NCBI GenBank assembly: GCA_000434615.1
Contig: FR880847.1
Coordinates: 72,766 to 136,765 of the forward strand
Direction of reading: 5' to 3'
Length of the DNA stretch: 64,000 nt
From: Clostridium sp. CAG:510
GTDB taxonomy: Bacteria > Bacillota > Clostridia > Lachnospirales > Lachnospiraceae
The notes under the pieces: model-generated
Seen by the model: only the letters and a program-made list of their open reading frames with translations
Told to the model about the DNA's origin: nothing
The model's database searches: none
Program-made: the position numbers and the translations under genes
Shown: positions 26,962 to 35,472 of the stretch, piece by piece
Position numbering within the stretch: position 1 is the stretch's first letter
Layout of the letters: each line of letters begins with the position of its first letter

Positions 26962-28710
26962 TTACACGTCGGCTTTTTCTATGTCCGAAATATCCGTGTC
27001 CGCCATCATGGAGTAATTGGTATAGTATACCACAAAACCCGGCTTGCCGCCGTTCGGCTTCTTCACCTGTTTTTTCTCCACGTAGTCCACTTCCGCCTTG
27101 TTCTGGCTGCCTGCGGAGGAATAATGGGCCGCCAGTCTTGCCGCATCCTCATAGGTGGCATCCGGCAGCTCGCCCCTGCCCTTGTTTTTTACAATGACAT
27201 GGGAACCGGGACAGCCTTTGGCGTGGAACCACCAGTCGCCGCCGTCGGCAAACTTAAACGTAAGCTCCTCATTCTGCAGGTTATTTTTGCCCACATAGAT
27301 GTCGTAGCCGTCACGGCTGATATAATGGAAGGGCCTGCTTGTCACCTTCATCTTTTTGCCGCCGTTCCGTTTTCTCATATAGCCGCTTTCCTGCAGCTCC
27401 TCCCTGATTTGCAGAAGGTCTTCCTCCCCGGCTGCGATCTGTAAGGCCACCTCTATGGACTTTAAGTGTTCGATTTCCTCTCCCACTTCCTTGGTGAGCT
27501 TGCTTAACGCCTCGTAGGTTCTCTTCATCTTATTGTATTTATCAAAATACTTCTTCGCATTTTCCGCTGCCGTAAGGGTCGGGTCGAGGGGGATTTTCAC
27601 CGTTTCCCCGGTGTAATAATTGACCGCCTCAAGGGACTTGTCCCCGGGTGCGGCGCTATAGCCGTAGGTATGCAGAAGTTCTCCGTATACCCGGTAGGTA
27701 TCCCGCTTTTCCGTGTCCTTCATCTGCTGAAGCTGCACATCGTATTTTTTCACATTGCGTTCCAGCGCCGTATGGACGATTTTCTGTAAATCCGTGGAAC
27801 GCTGACGGATACGGATCTGGGCATTTTTCTGCGCAAAATAAGTTTCCAGCACCTCGGACATACTGTTATAGGGCTTGCACTCATGCACACCGTCCTCGTA
27901 AATCGTCAGATCAAATGCCGCAAATTCCACCGGCTTTCTGCCTTCGTATACAATATAGGGGGTAAACTTGCCGTCCTCTATGTCGTTACGGATGTCCTTC
28001 CATTCTTTGTAAATGTTTGTTATCTCTGCATCGGAAAGCGCCGCCGTGGGAAGCTCGCCGTCCACACCCGCCCTGTGGCAGATTTCCTGTCCCATAATGG
28101 GGGAAATGCCCGTAAAGGAAGTGTAGAATGCCTTGAACGCCGGCATGGGCGCTTCCTTCATAACGGTTAGGAACTCCTCTTTTGTCACCGTCATGGCATC
28201 TTTCTTGTGGGTGGTATCGGCAACGAAATACATCTTGCCGGGAAGCACTTCCCGGACGGAGCTCACTAACGCCGATACTCTCTTGATGCTGTCGATGATG
28301 ATATCGTTGTCGTCGCAGAAAATGATGTTACTGTATTTTCCCATGATTTCCACAATCAGTTTTTTCCGGCAGAGGTCGCCCATTTCGTTTAAGTGTTCCA
28401 TTTCTATGGTGACAATACGCTCCAGTCCCGGCTGGGTAATGTCCACAATTCTGCCGTTCTGTAAGTGCTTACGCAGAAGCATGCAGAAATTGGGCGCCGT
28501 CATGGGGCTGGGTTTGTTCTGCGCCGATACATAAAGAAGCGGCAGGGAAGCACCTGCCGAAATCAGAAGGCGGTATTGTCCGTGCGGCTGTTTGATGGTA
28601 AAAATCATCTCGTCCGGTTCCGGCTGGGCGATTTTGTAAATGCGCCCGCCAATCAATACGTCCTTCATTTCCTGTACTACATTTGCTATGGTTATTCCGT
28701 CAAAAGCCAT
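26962..28710 (-). CDS. rqcH: NFACT family protein, Rqc2 homologue RqcH
   Basis: Ribosome-associated quality-control factor that adds alanine tails to stalled peptides on 50S subunits; Bacillus homologues were first described as fibronectin-binding YloA/FbpA. The 582-residue product has the NFACT-N domain (MAFDGITIANVVQEMKD...GRIYKIAQPEPDEM), a central coiled coil (about 380-430) and the NFACT-R domain with HAKGCPGSHVIVKN near residue 515. GGAGC precedes ATG 28710; the frame is open to 28752 without support. Two small hairpins (28738-28757 and 28759-28773) sit just upstream. Confidence 0.93.
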   Translation of the reverse strand: MAFDGITIANVVQEMKDVLIGGRIYKIAQPEPDEMIFTIKQPHGQYRLLISAGASLPLLYVSAQNKPSPMTAPNFCMLLRKHLQNGRIVDITQPGLERIVTIEMEHLNEMGDLCRKKLIVEIMGKYSNIIFCDDNDIIIDSIKRVSALVSSVREVLPGKMYFVADTTHKKDAMTVTKEEFLTVMKEAPMPAFKAFYTSFTGISPIMGQEICHRAGVDGELPTAALSDAEITNIYKEWKDIRNDIEDGKFTPYIVYEGRKPVEFAAFDLTIYEDGVHECKPYNSMSEVLETYFAQKNAQIRIRQRSTDLQKIVHTALERNVKKYDVQLQQMKDTEKRDTYRVYGELLHTYGYSAAPGDKSLEAVNYYTGETVKIPLDPTLTAAENAKKYFDKYNKMKRTYEALSKLTKEVGEEIEHLKSIEVALQIAAGEEDLLQIREELQESGYMRKRNGGKKMKVTSRPFHYISRDGYDIYVGKNNLQNEELTFKFADGGDWWFHAKGCPGSHVIVKNKGRGELPDATYEDAARLAAHYSSAGSQNKAEVDYVEKKQVKKPNGGKPGFVVYYTNYSMMADTDISDIEKADV

Positions 28711-28780
28711 GTCGGCTCCTTTCTGTTTCCTGATTTTGCAGGGCAGTTTCACCCTGCAAACGGTTTCACCGTTCCGTTTT

Positions 28781-30559
28781 TTACATTAGATGCAGCTTCT
28801 TTGCCACCTTCACCATAAGATAGCCCTTGGGCAGCTCCCGCAGTTCTTTCTCACTGATACCCCCAAAAAGGATTTCCAATACAAAGTATACCACGCAGCC
28901 CACTAAAATTGCCGGAATGAGGGCAATGGCATTCTGCATTCTGCCCGGGTATTCTCCGCCGCCCATAAGCGCATGGATACCGGCATAGGTACCGTAGGCA
29001 GCCAGTCCCATAAAGACAGAAGCCACAAAGGGCACGATAAAGGTCTTAAAAATTTCCTGCCGGTAATACATGTACCTGCGGATGGAACGCTGGTTTAAGA
29101 AGCACATCATGCCGGAATATACGATTTCCGCAATGACCAGCGCATACATATCCAGTCCGGTAAGCAGTAAAAGCAATGCCGTAATCGCGGTCTGGATCAC
29201 CAGCGCCACCGCGGCGTTCTTCACCGGCACTCTTACCTGTCCGATGCCCTGCAGAATGGAGTTTGTCAGGGTTGACAGGGAGTAGAGAATAATGGATACG
29301 GCAAGCAGCATCAGCAGTCTGGATGCCATATCAATGGAAGCTTTCTGTGGGAACAGAAGCCAGGTAATGGGACGTGCCAGCACCGCAATGCCCACCGTGG
29401 CGGGAATGGCGATAAACATGGTGGTCTTCACTGCCTGTGCCGTTTTCCTGCGGGCGCCTTTCATATCCCCGCTGCCCGCCAGTGCCGATACCGTCGGCAG
29501 AATCGCGGAGGCTATGGCTGTGGAAATCGCAATGGGAATTTTGGAAATGACCACTGCCTTACCGGAGAAAATACCGTAACGGGTGGATATTTCCGTGTTT
29601 TCCATGTTCTTTTTTTCTGCCGCTATATACGTGTAAACAGTCTGATTGACCACTGTCGTCAGATTGTAAATTGCCGTGCTTAAAATAAAGGGAATAATCA
29701 CACCGGTAATGGTTTTTATGATTTCCCCGTACTCTTCCACCGGGTGCCTGTCGCGCCCGATACGCCGGTAGATGGTGTCCTTGTTCAACAGATAAACCGC
29801 CCACATGAAAAGCAGGGCAATCAGTACGCCGGAGCCGGTACCCAAAGCGCTGCCGATGGCACCGTAGAGGGCATGCTTCGTGTTCCATGCCTGCTGCTCG
29901 TCGGAAAGCACATAGGTCACAATGCCGTTTTCGTCGGTCTGCTCCTCTGCCATTTCCTGTACAACGGTACTTCCGAGACTTACGGAATGGTCGTCGTTTA
30001 TCACATATTTGTCCGTGGTGGAAAGCATCAGAATAATCAGAAGATATGCCGCGCCGATGCTGACCACGGCATTCAGTATCTGTTCAATAATCTGGGATAC
30101 GGAGGTCTGCACCATACTGCGGTGAGCCTGGAAATATCCTCTCAGCACGCCCAAAAGTCCGTACAGAAAAACCGTGGGAGCAAAGACTCTCACGACCTGC
30201 ACCGCCGGCCCCCTGGTTAAAAAGCCCGCGCCGAAAAACAGTACCAGGCTCGCCAGTCCGCCCACAATCAGCACATAATAAATCGCACAGGTAAATACCC
30301 TGTGTGCATTCCGGTATTCATGGGTGGCAAGCTTCTGGGCGATAACCTTGGAGATGGCAGACGGGATGCTGTAAGAAGATATCAGAAGTATCATGGTATA
30401 GATATTGTACGCTGCCTGGTAATAGCCGTTTCCTTCATCACCGATAACAGCAGCTAAAGGGCTTCTGTAAAGAAGCCCTATGATTCTGCAGATAATTCCG
30501 GCTGCCGCCAGAATTCCGGCCTGTATGATAAAACCGTTTTTGTTACTACTTTTGCTCAT
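28781..30559 (-). CDS. Lipid II flippase-like protein of the MVF family (YtgP/SpoVB type)
   Basis: A 592-residue membrane protein with about 14 helices. LLYRSPLAAVIGDEGNGYYQAAYNIY near residue 28 is the hallmark of YtgP/SpoVB-type transporters; YtgP is the MurJ-type lipid II flippase of Bacillus. A hydrophilic insertion (about residues 187-230, acidic) interrupts the helices. Next to glgA and rqcH the context gives no further clue. With the shorter homologue at 4-5.3 kb, this is the better candidate for the vegetative flippase. The ribosome site AGGAT is weak. Confidence 0.85.
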   Translation of the reverse strand: MSKSSNKNGFIIQAGILAAAGIICRIIGLLYRSPLAAVIGDEGNGYYQAAYNIYTMILLISSYSIPSAISKVIAQKLATHEYRNAHRVFTCAIYYVLIVGGLASLVLFFGAGFLTRGPAVQVVRVFAPTVFLYGLLGVLRGYFQAHRSMVQTSVSQIIEQILNAVVSIGAAYLLIILMLSTTDKYVINDDHSVSLGSTVVQEMAEEQTDENGIVTYVLSDEQQAWNTKHALYGAIGSALGTGSGVLIALLFMWAVYLLNKDTIYRRIGRDRHPVEEYGEIIKTITGVIIPFILSTAIYNLTTVVNQTVYTYIAAEKKNMENTEISTRYGIFSGKAVVISKIPIAISTAIASAILPTVSALAGSGDMKGARRKTAQAVKTTMFIAIPATVGIAVLARPITWLLFPQKASIDMASRLLMLLAVSIILYSLSTLTNSILQGIGQVRVPVKNAAVALVIQTAITALLLLLTGLDMYALVIAEIVYSGMMCFLNQRSIRRYMYYRQEIFKTFIVPFVASVFMGLAAYGTYAGIHALMGGGEYPGRMQNAIALIPAILVGCVVYFVLEILFGGISEKELRELPKGYLMVKVAKKLHLM

Positions 30560-30614
30560 TTTAAATCAAATCCTAACCGAAACCCGGCGACCGTTCCGCC
30601 GTCTGTGCCGACTC

Positions 30615-32063
30615 TTAACGGCCAATCAGCCAGTCATACATTTCCTGGTATTTGCCTGCCGATACATGCCATGAGAAGTCTGCCGCCATACCGCGGTCGA
30701 TAATCTTGTTCCATTCTCTCTTCTTGTCGTAATATACATGCTCTGCATAACGAATGGTACGAAGCATTTCATGTGCATTGTAGTTGGCAAAGGAAAATCC
30801 GGTGCCGGTTCCTTCGTATTCGTTGTAAGGCTGTACGGTATCTTTCAGTCCGCCCGTCTCCCTGACAATGGGAACCGTGCCGTAGCGCAGTGCAATCAGC
30901 TGGCTTAAGCCGCAGGGTTCAAACAGGGACGGCATCAGATAAGCGTCACATGCCGCATAAATCTTATGGGAAAGGTCTTCGGAGTAGTAAATATTGGCGG
31001 AAACGCGGTCCGCATACTTCCAGTCGAAGTGACGGAACATGTTTTCGTAGCGCTCTTCTCCGGTACCCAGTACCACAATCTGTATATTGTCCTGGCAAAG
31101 CTCATCCATAACATAAGCTATCAGGTCGAGTCCCTTCTGGTCTGTCAGACGGGAAACGATACCTATCATGAACTTCCTGTCGTCCTGCGCTAAATTCAGT
31201 TCTTTCTGCAGGTCGCGTTTGTTCTTTACCTTTTCCTTGCGGAAGGTAACGGGATCATACTTGAACGGTATGTACGCATCCGTTGCCGGATTGAATTCGT
31301 CGTAGTCGATACCGTTTACAATACCGCGGAGGTCATGCGCCCTTGCATTCATAAGACCGTTTAAGCCCTCACCGTAGAAGTCGGTCTTGATCTCCTCTGC
31401 ATATGTCTGGCTTACGGTGGTAATCGCATCCGCAAATACCAGACCGCCCTTTAAGAGGTTGGCATCCTTGTAGCATTCCAGCTTATCCGGTGTAAAGTAA
31501 TAGTCCGGCAGACCCGTGATATTCTGTACTGCCTTTACATCCCATTTTCCCTGGAATTTCAGGTTGTGGATGGTCATAACGGACTTCACGTTCCAGAAGA
31601 AGGAATTGCCGCGGAACCGTTCCTTTAAGTACACGGGAATGAGTCCCGTCTGCCAGTCATGGCAGTGAATGATGTCGGGCTGAAAGCCGATCAGGGGCAG
31701 TGCGGAAAGCACGGCCTTACAGAAATAAGAATATTTCTCGATTTCAAATAAAACATCATCCCCGTAGGGCTTGAAGCCGGTGAAATAATGCTCGTTGTCA
31801 ATGAAATAATACTGGATTCCGTCCACGTTGGCACCCAATACCCCCACGTACTCCTCGTGCCAGTTAAAATCCATATAAAAATGTGTGATGTACTGCAGTT
31901 TCTCCTGCATCTGCGGTTTCATGCAGGAATATTTCGGCAGAATAACCCGCACATCATAGTACTCTTTGTCAATACATTTCGGCAGTGAGCCCACAACATC
32001 CGCAAGACCGCCTGTTTTGATAAAGGGCACGCCTTCCGATGCTGCAAATAAAATGTTCTTCAA
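30615..32063 (-). CDS. glgA: Glycogen synthase (ADP-glucose type), TTG start
   Basis: GT5 enzyme transferring glucose from ADP-glucose to glycogen. The 482-residue product has the KTGGLADVVGSLP motif at residue 17 that binds ADP-glucose, HCHDWQTGLIPVYL near 140, the second-domain GIVSRLTDQKGLDL near 305 and the acceptor loop PSLFEPCGLSQL near 385. The start codon is TTG at 32061-32063, seven bases after GGGAGGG. No other glg gene is adjacent. Its ribosome site is one arm of an inverted repeat whose loop holds the promoter (separate entry). Confidence 0.95.
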   Translation of the reverse strand: MKNILFAASEGVPFIKTGGLADVVGSLPKCIDKEYYDVRVILPKYSCMKPQMQEKLQYITHFYMDFNWHEEYVGVLGANVDGIQYYFIDNEHYFTGFKPYGDDVLFEIEKYSYFCKAVLSALPLIGFQPDIIHCHDWQTGLIPVYLKERFRGNSFFWNVKSVMTIHNLKFQGKWDVKAVQNITGLPDYYFTPDKLECYKDANLLKGGLVFADAITTVSQTYAEEIKTDFYGEGLNGLMNARAHDLRGIVNGIDYDEFNPATDAYIPFKYDPVTFRKEKVKNKRDLQKELNLAQDDRKFMIGIVSRLTDQKGLDLIAYVMDELCQDNIQIVVLGTGEERYENMFRHFDWKYADRVSANIYYSEDLSHKIYAACDAYLMPSLFEPCGLSQLIALRYGTVPIVRETGGLKDTVQPYNEYEGTGTGFSFANYNAHEMLRTIRYAEHVYYDKKREWNKIIDRGMAADFSWHVSAGKYQEMYDWLIGR

Positions 32064-32070
32064 AAGAAAT

Positions 32071-32127
32071 CCCTCCCATATCAGCTTAGTTTTTTTTTAT
32101 TATACATCAATGGGAGGGTATTTTAAA
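32071..32127 (-). promoter_or_regulatory. glgA promoter nested inside an anti-Shine-Dalgarno inverted repeat
   Basis: On the minus strand TTTAAA (32122-32127), 17-bp spacer and perfect TATAAT (32099-32104) precede glgA. CCCTCCCAT, the complement of 32110-32118, lies upstream of that -10 box and pairs perfectly with ATGGGAGGG (complement of 32071-32079), which contains the glgA ribosome site. A transcript starting at this promoter lacks the upstream arm and is translatable; readthrough from the upstream gene contains both arms and would hide the site. Confidence 0.6.
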
Positions 32128-32130
32128 GAT

Positions 32131-32652
32131 TTAATTTCGGTATTTCAATCGGATGCGGTCCGCAATCAGGGCGATAAACTCGGAATTGGTGGGTTTGCCT
32201 TTGCCGGTATTTATGGTGTAGCCGAAAAGGGCATCCAGTGTTTCCATTCTTCCCCTGCTCCACGCCACTTCAATGGCATGCCGTATGGCTCTTTCCACTC
32301 GGCTCGGCGTGGTGCCGAAGCGCTTTGCAATGGTGGGATACAGAATTTTCGTAATGGAACTTAACATGGTGGTGTCCTCCACGGACATCATGATGGCCTC
32401 CCGTAAGTACTGGTATCCTTTGATATGTGCCGGCACGCCGATTTCATGTATCATATCCGTGACGTCCTGCTCCAGATCCCTCGTTTCTTCTTCTTTTTTT
32501 ATTTCTTCGACCTTTGTCTTCTCCTGCGTCTTATCCTTTCCGGACGGGACCGTAATCATAATCTGGAATTCTTTGTCGCAGCTGATAAGCTGACCCAGTA
32601 TTTTGTATAGCTTTTCATTATCTTTGGTGGTCATCAAGTTGAGTTGTTCCAT
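32131..32652 (-). CDS. Receiverless Spo0A-like protein (Spo0A C-terminal DNA-binding domain only)
   Basis: From about residue 60 to the end this 173-residue protein matches the Spo0A effector domain: [37 protein letters not shown], the recognition helix [18 protein letters not shown] and [18 protein letters not shown]. Normal Spo0A is about 260 residues with a phosphoacceptor receiver domain; here only about 58 residues of unrelated, charged sequence precede the effector, with no DD pair, phosphorylatable Asp or KPF lysine. The ATG at 32652 follows AGGTGTT; no further receiver sequence is readable upstream. It occupies the classical spo0A position downstream of spoIVB. It may be a constitutive regulator, an antagonist, or a second Spo0A. 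Confidence 0.9.
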   Translation of the reverse strand: MEQLNLMTTKDNEKLYKILGQLISCDKEFQIMITVPSGKDKTQEKTKVEEIKKEEETRDLEQDVTDMIHEIGVPAHIKGYQYLREAIMMSVEDTTMLSSITKILYPTIAKRFGTTPSRVERAIRHAIEVAWSRGRMETLDALFGYTINTGKGKPTNSEFIALIADRIRLKYRN

Positions 32653-32699
32653 GATAACACCTATACCTTTCCTTTTTCTGCAAAAAGTTTCCAAGATTT

Positions 32700-32729
32700 A
32701 TTATACAGTTTTGACGCAATTTGACGCAA
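32700..32729 (-). promoter_or_regulatory. Promoter of the spo0A-like gene with two helically phased 9-bp repeats
   Basis: Minus-strand TATAAT (32700-32705) is preceded after 18 bp by TTGCGT (32724-32729). Two exact copies of TTGACGCAA (plus-strand reading) lie at 32711-32719 and 32721-32729, with a 10-bp period, one overlapping the -35 box and one in the spacer. They resemble but do not equal the Spo0A box TTGTCGAA, and are good candidates for an autoregulatory operator. Confidence 0.55.
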
Positions 32730-32775
32730 CCTGTACTCATCGCATAATATTTACAAATTCTGCGTACTTTCTCCT

Positions 32776-33915
32776 TTACTGATAGTTTGCAAGCATGGCT
32801 TGAAGCATTTCCGGATAATAAATTTTTTGGTTTCTTCTGTCAATCATGGCAAAATTCTCACTGCCGATTTTCGTGCCGTTGTTGTCCCACAGAAAGCAGG
32901 ACATTTTATTTGCGGATGCCTTTTCCGTGTAATCCTTTGCCCAGGCAATGCGGTCTTCGTAATTGTCCTTGTTTATGGCTCCCATTTCCCCGATGACCAC
33001 GCCGTATCCGTTTTTCACAAACTTCTCGTAAAGGTCATCTAAGAAAGACAGCTCCGGCGCTCTCTCCTCAGTCCATTCCGTATAGCCGTTTGCATTCATG
33101 GCAAAATCATACGGAGAATAGGCATGCACGGAAAGTATCACTCTGTCCGCTTCGTCCTCCGGCATGGAAAAGGCATCGGACAGGGCATTCTGGGCGGAAG
33201 CGGCATTGCTCGGCACCATCAGGTAACGGGTCTTGTTGTAATGCTCCCCGCTCCGCACCGTATCCACAAAGGTCTGGTTCATTTCTACGATGCAGCGGAT
33301 GGATTCCAGTCCGTCCGGGTCGTTTTCCGTAAACCACCATTCTTTTGCGGTATTGATCAGTCTCGGTTCGTTCATGGACTCGAAAATCAGTCTTTCGTCA
33401 TAGTCCTTAAATCTCTCGCTTATCTGGGTCCAGACGGCGGCAAGGTATGCCTTTCCGTTCTCTAAGTTTTCCTCGGACGGAAAATATTTTTCACAGTCGT
33501 GGTGGGAATTTAAAATCACATACAAGCCCGCATCCAGTCCGTAGTCCACAACCTCCTGCACCCTGTCCATCCACATTTCGTCAATGGTGTAGTCGTCATT
33601 CATATGGCTGCTCCAGGTCACCGGAATACGGATGCCGGTAAAGCCCGCTTCCTTCACATAATCTATCATTTCCTTTGTGGTCTTCGGCTGTCCCCAGGCT
33701 GTTTCCGCATTCAGAAGCCTGGTACCGGTGGACTCCAGCGTGTTTCCGAGGTTCCATCCCAATTTAAGGCTGTATGCAAAATCCACGGAATTGTCAGCTA
33801 TGGGCAGGGTTCCGTTTCCTTCTCTTTCGTTCGCCTTGCTTCCGCATCCTGTGAGGCTTGAAAGCATACATGCCGCAAGCAGCAGAGTTGTTAAAAATCG
33901 TTTCATCCTATGCAT
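32776..33915 (-). CDS. GH5-family beta-glucanase lipoprotein
   Basis: Extracellular, membrane-anchored glycoside hydrolase family 5 enzyme acting on a beta-1,4-linked glucan or mannan. The 379-residue protein has a lipoprotein signal ending LSSLTGC at about residue 24, SLKLGWNLGNTLE near 50, IRIPVTWSSH near 97, the acid/base Glu in FESMNEPR near 180 and the nucleophile Glu in VVIGEMGA near 310. A short MKRFL start (33906) is also possible. It sits between spoIVB and the spo0A-like gene, which are normally adjacent, so it is probably an insertion into that locus. It has its own promoter. Confidence 0.9.
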   Translation of the reverse strand: MHRMKRFLTTLLLAACMLSSLTGCGSKANEREGNGTLPIADNSVDFAYSLKLGWNLGNTLESTGTRLLNAETAWGQPKTTKEMIDYVKEAGFTGIRIPVTWSSHMNDDYTIDEMWMDRVQEVVDYGLDAGLYVILNSHHDCEKYFPSEENLENGKAYLAAVWTQISERFKDYDERLIFESMNEPRLINTAKEWWFTENDPDGLESIRCIVEMNQTFVDTVRSGEHYNKTRYLMVPSNAASAQNALSDAFSMPEDEADRVILSVHAYSPYDFAMNANGYTEWTEERAPELSFLDDLYEKFVKNGYGVVIGEMGAINKDNYEDRIAWAKDYTEKASANKMSCFLWDNNGTKIGSENFAMIDRRNQKIYYPEMLQAMLANYQ

Positions 33916-33948
33916 CCTTCCTGTTTCTGTTTTCTTCTGTTATGTTAT

Positions 33949-33978
33949 AGTATACAATATCCGGTGCAGGGGAAACAA
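33949..33978 (-). promoter_or_regulatory. Probable promoter of the GH5 gene
   Basis: TTGTTT (33973-33978), 18-bp spacer, TATACT (33949-33954) on the minus strand, about 34 bp before the start codon. Confidence 0.55.
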
Positions 33979-34017
33979 TCCAAAAGATTTCACATAAAAG
34001 GTGTGATTTTTATTGTT

Positions 34018-35331
34018 TTACACGTCGTGGTCTATCATGGACTCTATAAAGATTCCGTAGCCCTTTGTGGGTTCGTTGACAAGCACATGGGTGACGGCGC
34101 CCACCAGCCGGCCGTTCTGGATAATGGGCGCTCCGCTCATGCCCTGCACGATGCCCCCTGTTTTTCGGATGAGCTCCGGATCCGTGACTTCCAGCACCAT
34201 TTCCTTGTTTTTATGACTGGCATCCTGATACATTTCCCTGATTTGGATGTCATAGTACGCGGTCTCGCTGCCTATGGTGCAGAGTATCTTGGCATCCCCT
34301 GTCTCCACCTCCTGGCGCAGGGCTATTTTCATGGGCTCCGCGGTTATTTTTTCCAGCATTTTTTCATTGCAGACACCGTAAATGCCCTGATTGGAATTTT
34401 CGGTAATTTCTCCCAGAATGTTGCGCTCCGAATATTCTATCATGCCCGTCATTTCCCCGGGATTTCCCTTTTCTCCTTTGCGGACGGCTATAATCCGGGT
34501 TTCATAAAGGGTTCCGCTTTTTACCTCCATGGTGATGCCGGCATCCACATCGCTGATGCCGTGCCCCAGTGCGCCGAAATTTCCTTCGCTGTCTATAAAG
34601 GTCATGGTGCCGATACCCTGGGCGTTGTCCCGGACCCAGATACCGATTTTATATTCACCCGCCGTATTTTTTTCCGGGATGACCGCAATATCCATGGTTT
34701 CGTCCTCCCTCCTTACGGTAAGCGTCATCTTATTTCCGCCGGAATTTTCCACCATGGAAATAAACTGCTTTTTGTCCGTGACCTCCTCCCCGTCCACGGC
34801 TACAATATAGTCCCCTGTTTTTAACAGAAACGCCGCCGGGGAAACCGTCGTCCGGTCCGGGGTCTTAAAATCCCCGATGCCGATGACCATAACGCCCTCC
34901 GTTTTCAGGTAGATGCCGATGGGAAGCCCCACCGGTGTCAGCATCTTGTCTTCGATGACCTGCACGCCCACCTGTTTGAACGGAATAATGCCGAACAGCT
35001 TCAGCTCCATCCGGTAGGTTTCTTCTTTTTCCGCCTTCATGGTGACCGGCTCCCGCAAATCTATGCGGATGCTGTCCGCCGGTATATTACTTTCCCGGCC
35101 TCCTGCCACCGGCACTCCGTTTTCCTGCTCCCTCTCCCACAGGGCACTGTCTGTTTTTTTGATAATTCCTTCCACCGGTACGCCAATGTCTATCACCTGT
35201 TCTTCTCCCCTGCGAAGTTTTATATTATCGGGAATCTTCCGGTAAACCCCAAGCAGCCACAGCAGACACAGGGTGAAAACCGTCAGAACAAGCGCCGTCC
35301 ACAGACAGCCTCTGTATATTTTTTTCCGCAA
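34018..35331 (-). CDS. spoIVB: SpoIVB peptidase
   Basis: Serine protease secreted from the forespore that signals sigma-K activation. The 437-residue protein has one N-terminal membrane helix, a PDZ domain around residues 130-210 (LKTGDYIVAVDGEEV) and an S55 protease domain with the catalytic His in GNFGALGHGISDVD near 255 and Ser in GGIVQGMSGAPII near 400. The best ribosome site, AAAGGAAG, lies eight bases before a TTG at 35331; a GTG at 35355 is the alternative. An intrinsic-terminator-like hairpin lies directly upstream, beyond which one copy of a 62-bp repeat begins. Confidence 0.93.
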   Translation of the reverse strand: MRKKIYRGCLWTALVLTVFTLCLLWLLGVYRKIPDNIKLRRGEEQVIDIGVPVEGIIKKTDSALWEREQENGVPVAGGRESNIPADSIRIDLREPVTMKAEKEETYRMELKLFGIIPFKQVGVQVIEDKMLTPVGLPIGIYLKTEGVMVIGIGDFKTPDRTTVSPAAFLLKTGDYIVAVDGEEVTDKKQFISMVENSGGNKMTLTVRREDETMDIAVIPEKNTAGEYKIGIWVRDNAQGIGTMTFIDSEGNFGALGHGISDVDAGITMEVKSGTLYETRIIAVRKGEKGNPGEMTGMIEYSERNILGEITENSNQGIYGVCNEKMLEKITAEPMKIALRQEVETGDAKILCTIGSETAYYDIQIREMYQDASHKNKEMVLEVTDPELIRKTGGIVQGMSGAPIIQNGRLVGAVTHVLVNEPTKGYGIFIESMIDHDV

Positions 35332-35360
35332 TCCGCACACTTCCTTTCCGCACACACTAA

Positions 35361-35389
35361 AAAAGAGTACCCATAATGGATACTCTTTT
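35361..35389 (-). terminator. Terminator-like hairpin immediately before spoIVB
   Basis: AAAAGAGTA / TACTCTTTT, 9 bp with an 11-nt loop, followed by six Ts on the minus strand. It ends about 20 bp before the spoIVB ribosome site, leaving no room for a promoter between, so spoIVB transcripts must pass it. It was probably the native recN terminator. Its right arm overlaps the first 62-bp repeat. Confidence 0.8.
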
Positions 35390-35444
35390 CTTACTACTAT
35401 TGTTAGCAGTTTTTATGACTCTAAACGGGAAACCTGCAATTTTT
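35383..35444. repeat. 62-bp direct repeat, spoIVB-side copy
   Basis: Sixty-two bases identical to 37635-37696. This copy contains a remnant of the recN 3' end (its last ten codons and stop, on the minus strand) although recN itself is 2.2 kb away. Together the copies bound an inserted segment. Confidence 0.95.
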
Positions 35445-35472
35445 ACGTTTTGTGCGTTAAAATTCATTTTAG

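Noticed and set aside
33910..34824. 304-codon plus-strand open frame
   Set aside because: It is entirely antisense to spoIVB and the GH5 upstream region, has no ribosome site, and its residue make-up is that of a shadow frame; spoIVB has its catalytic motifs.
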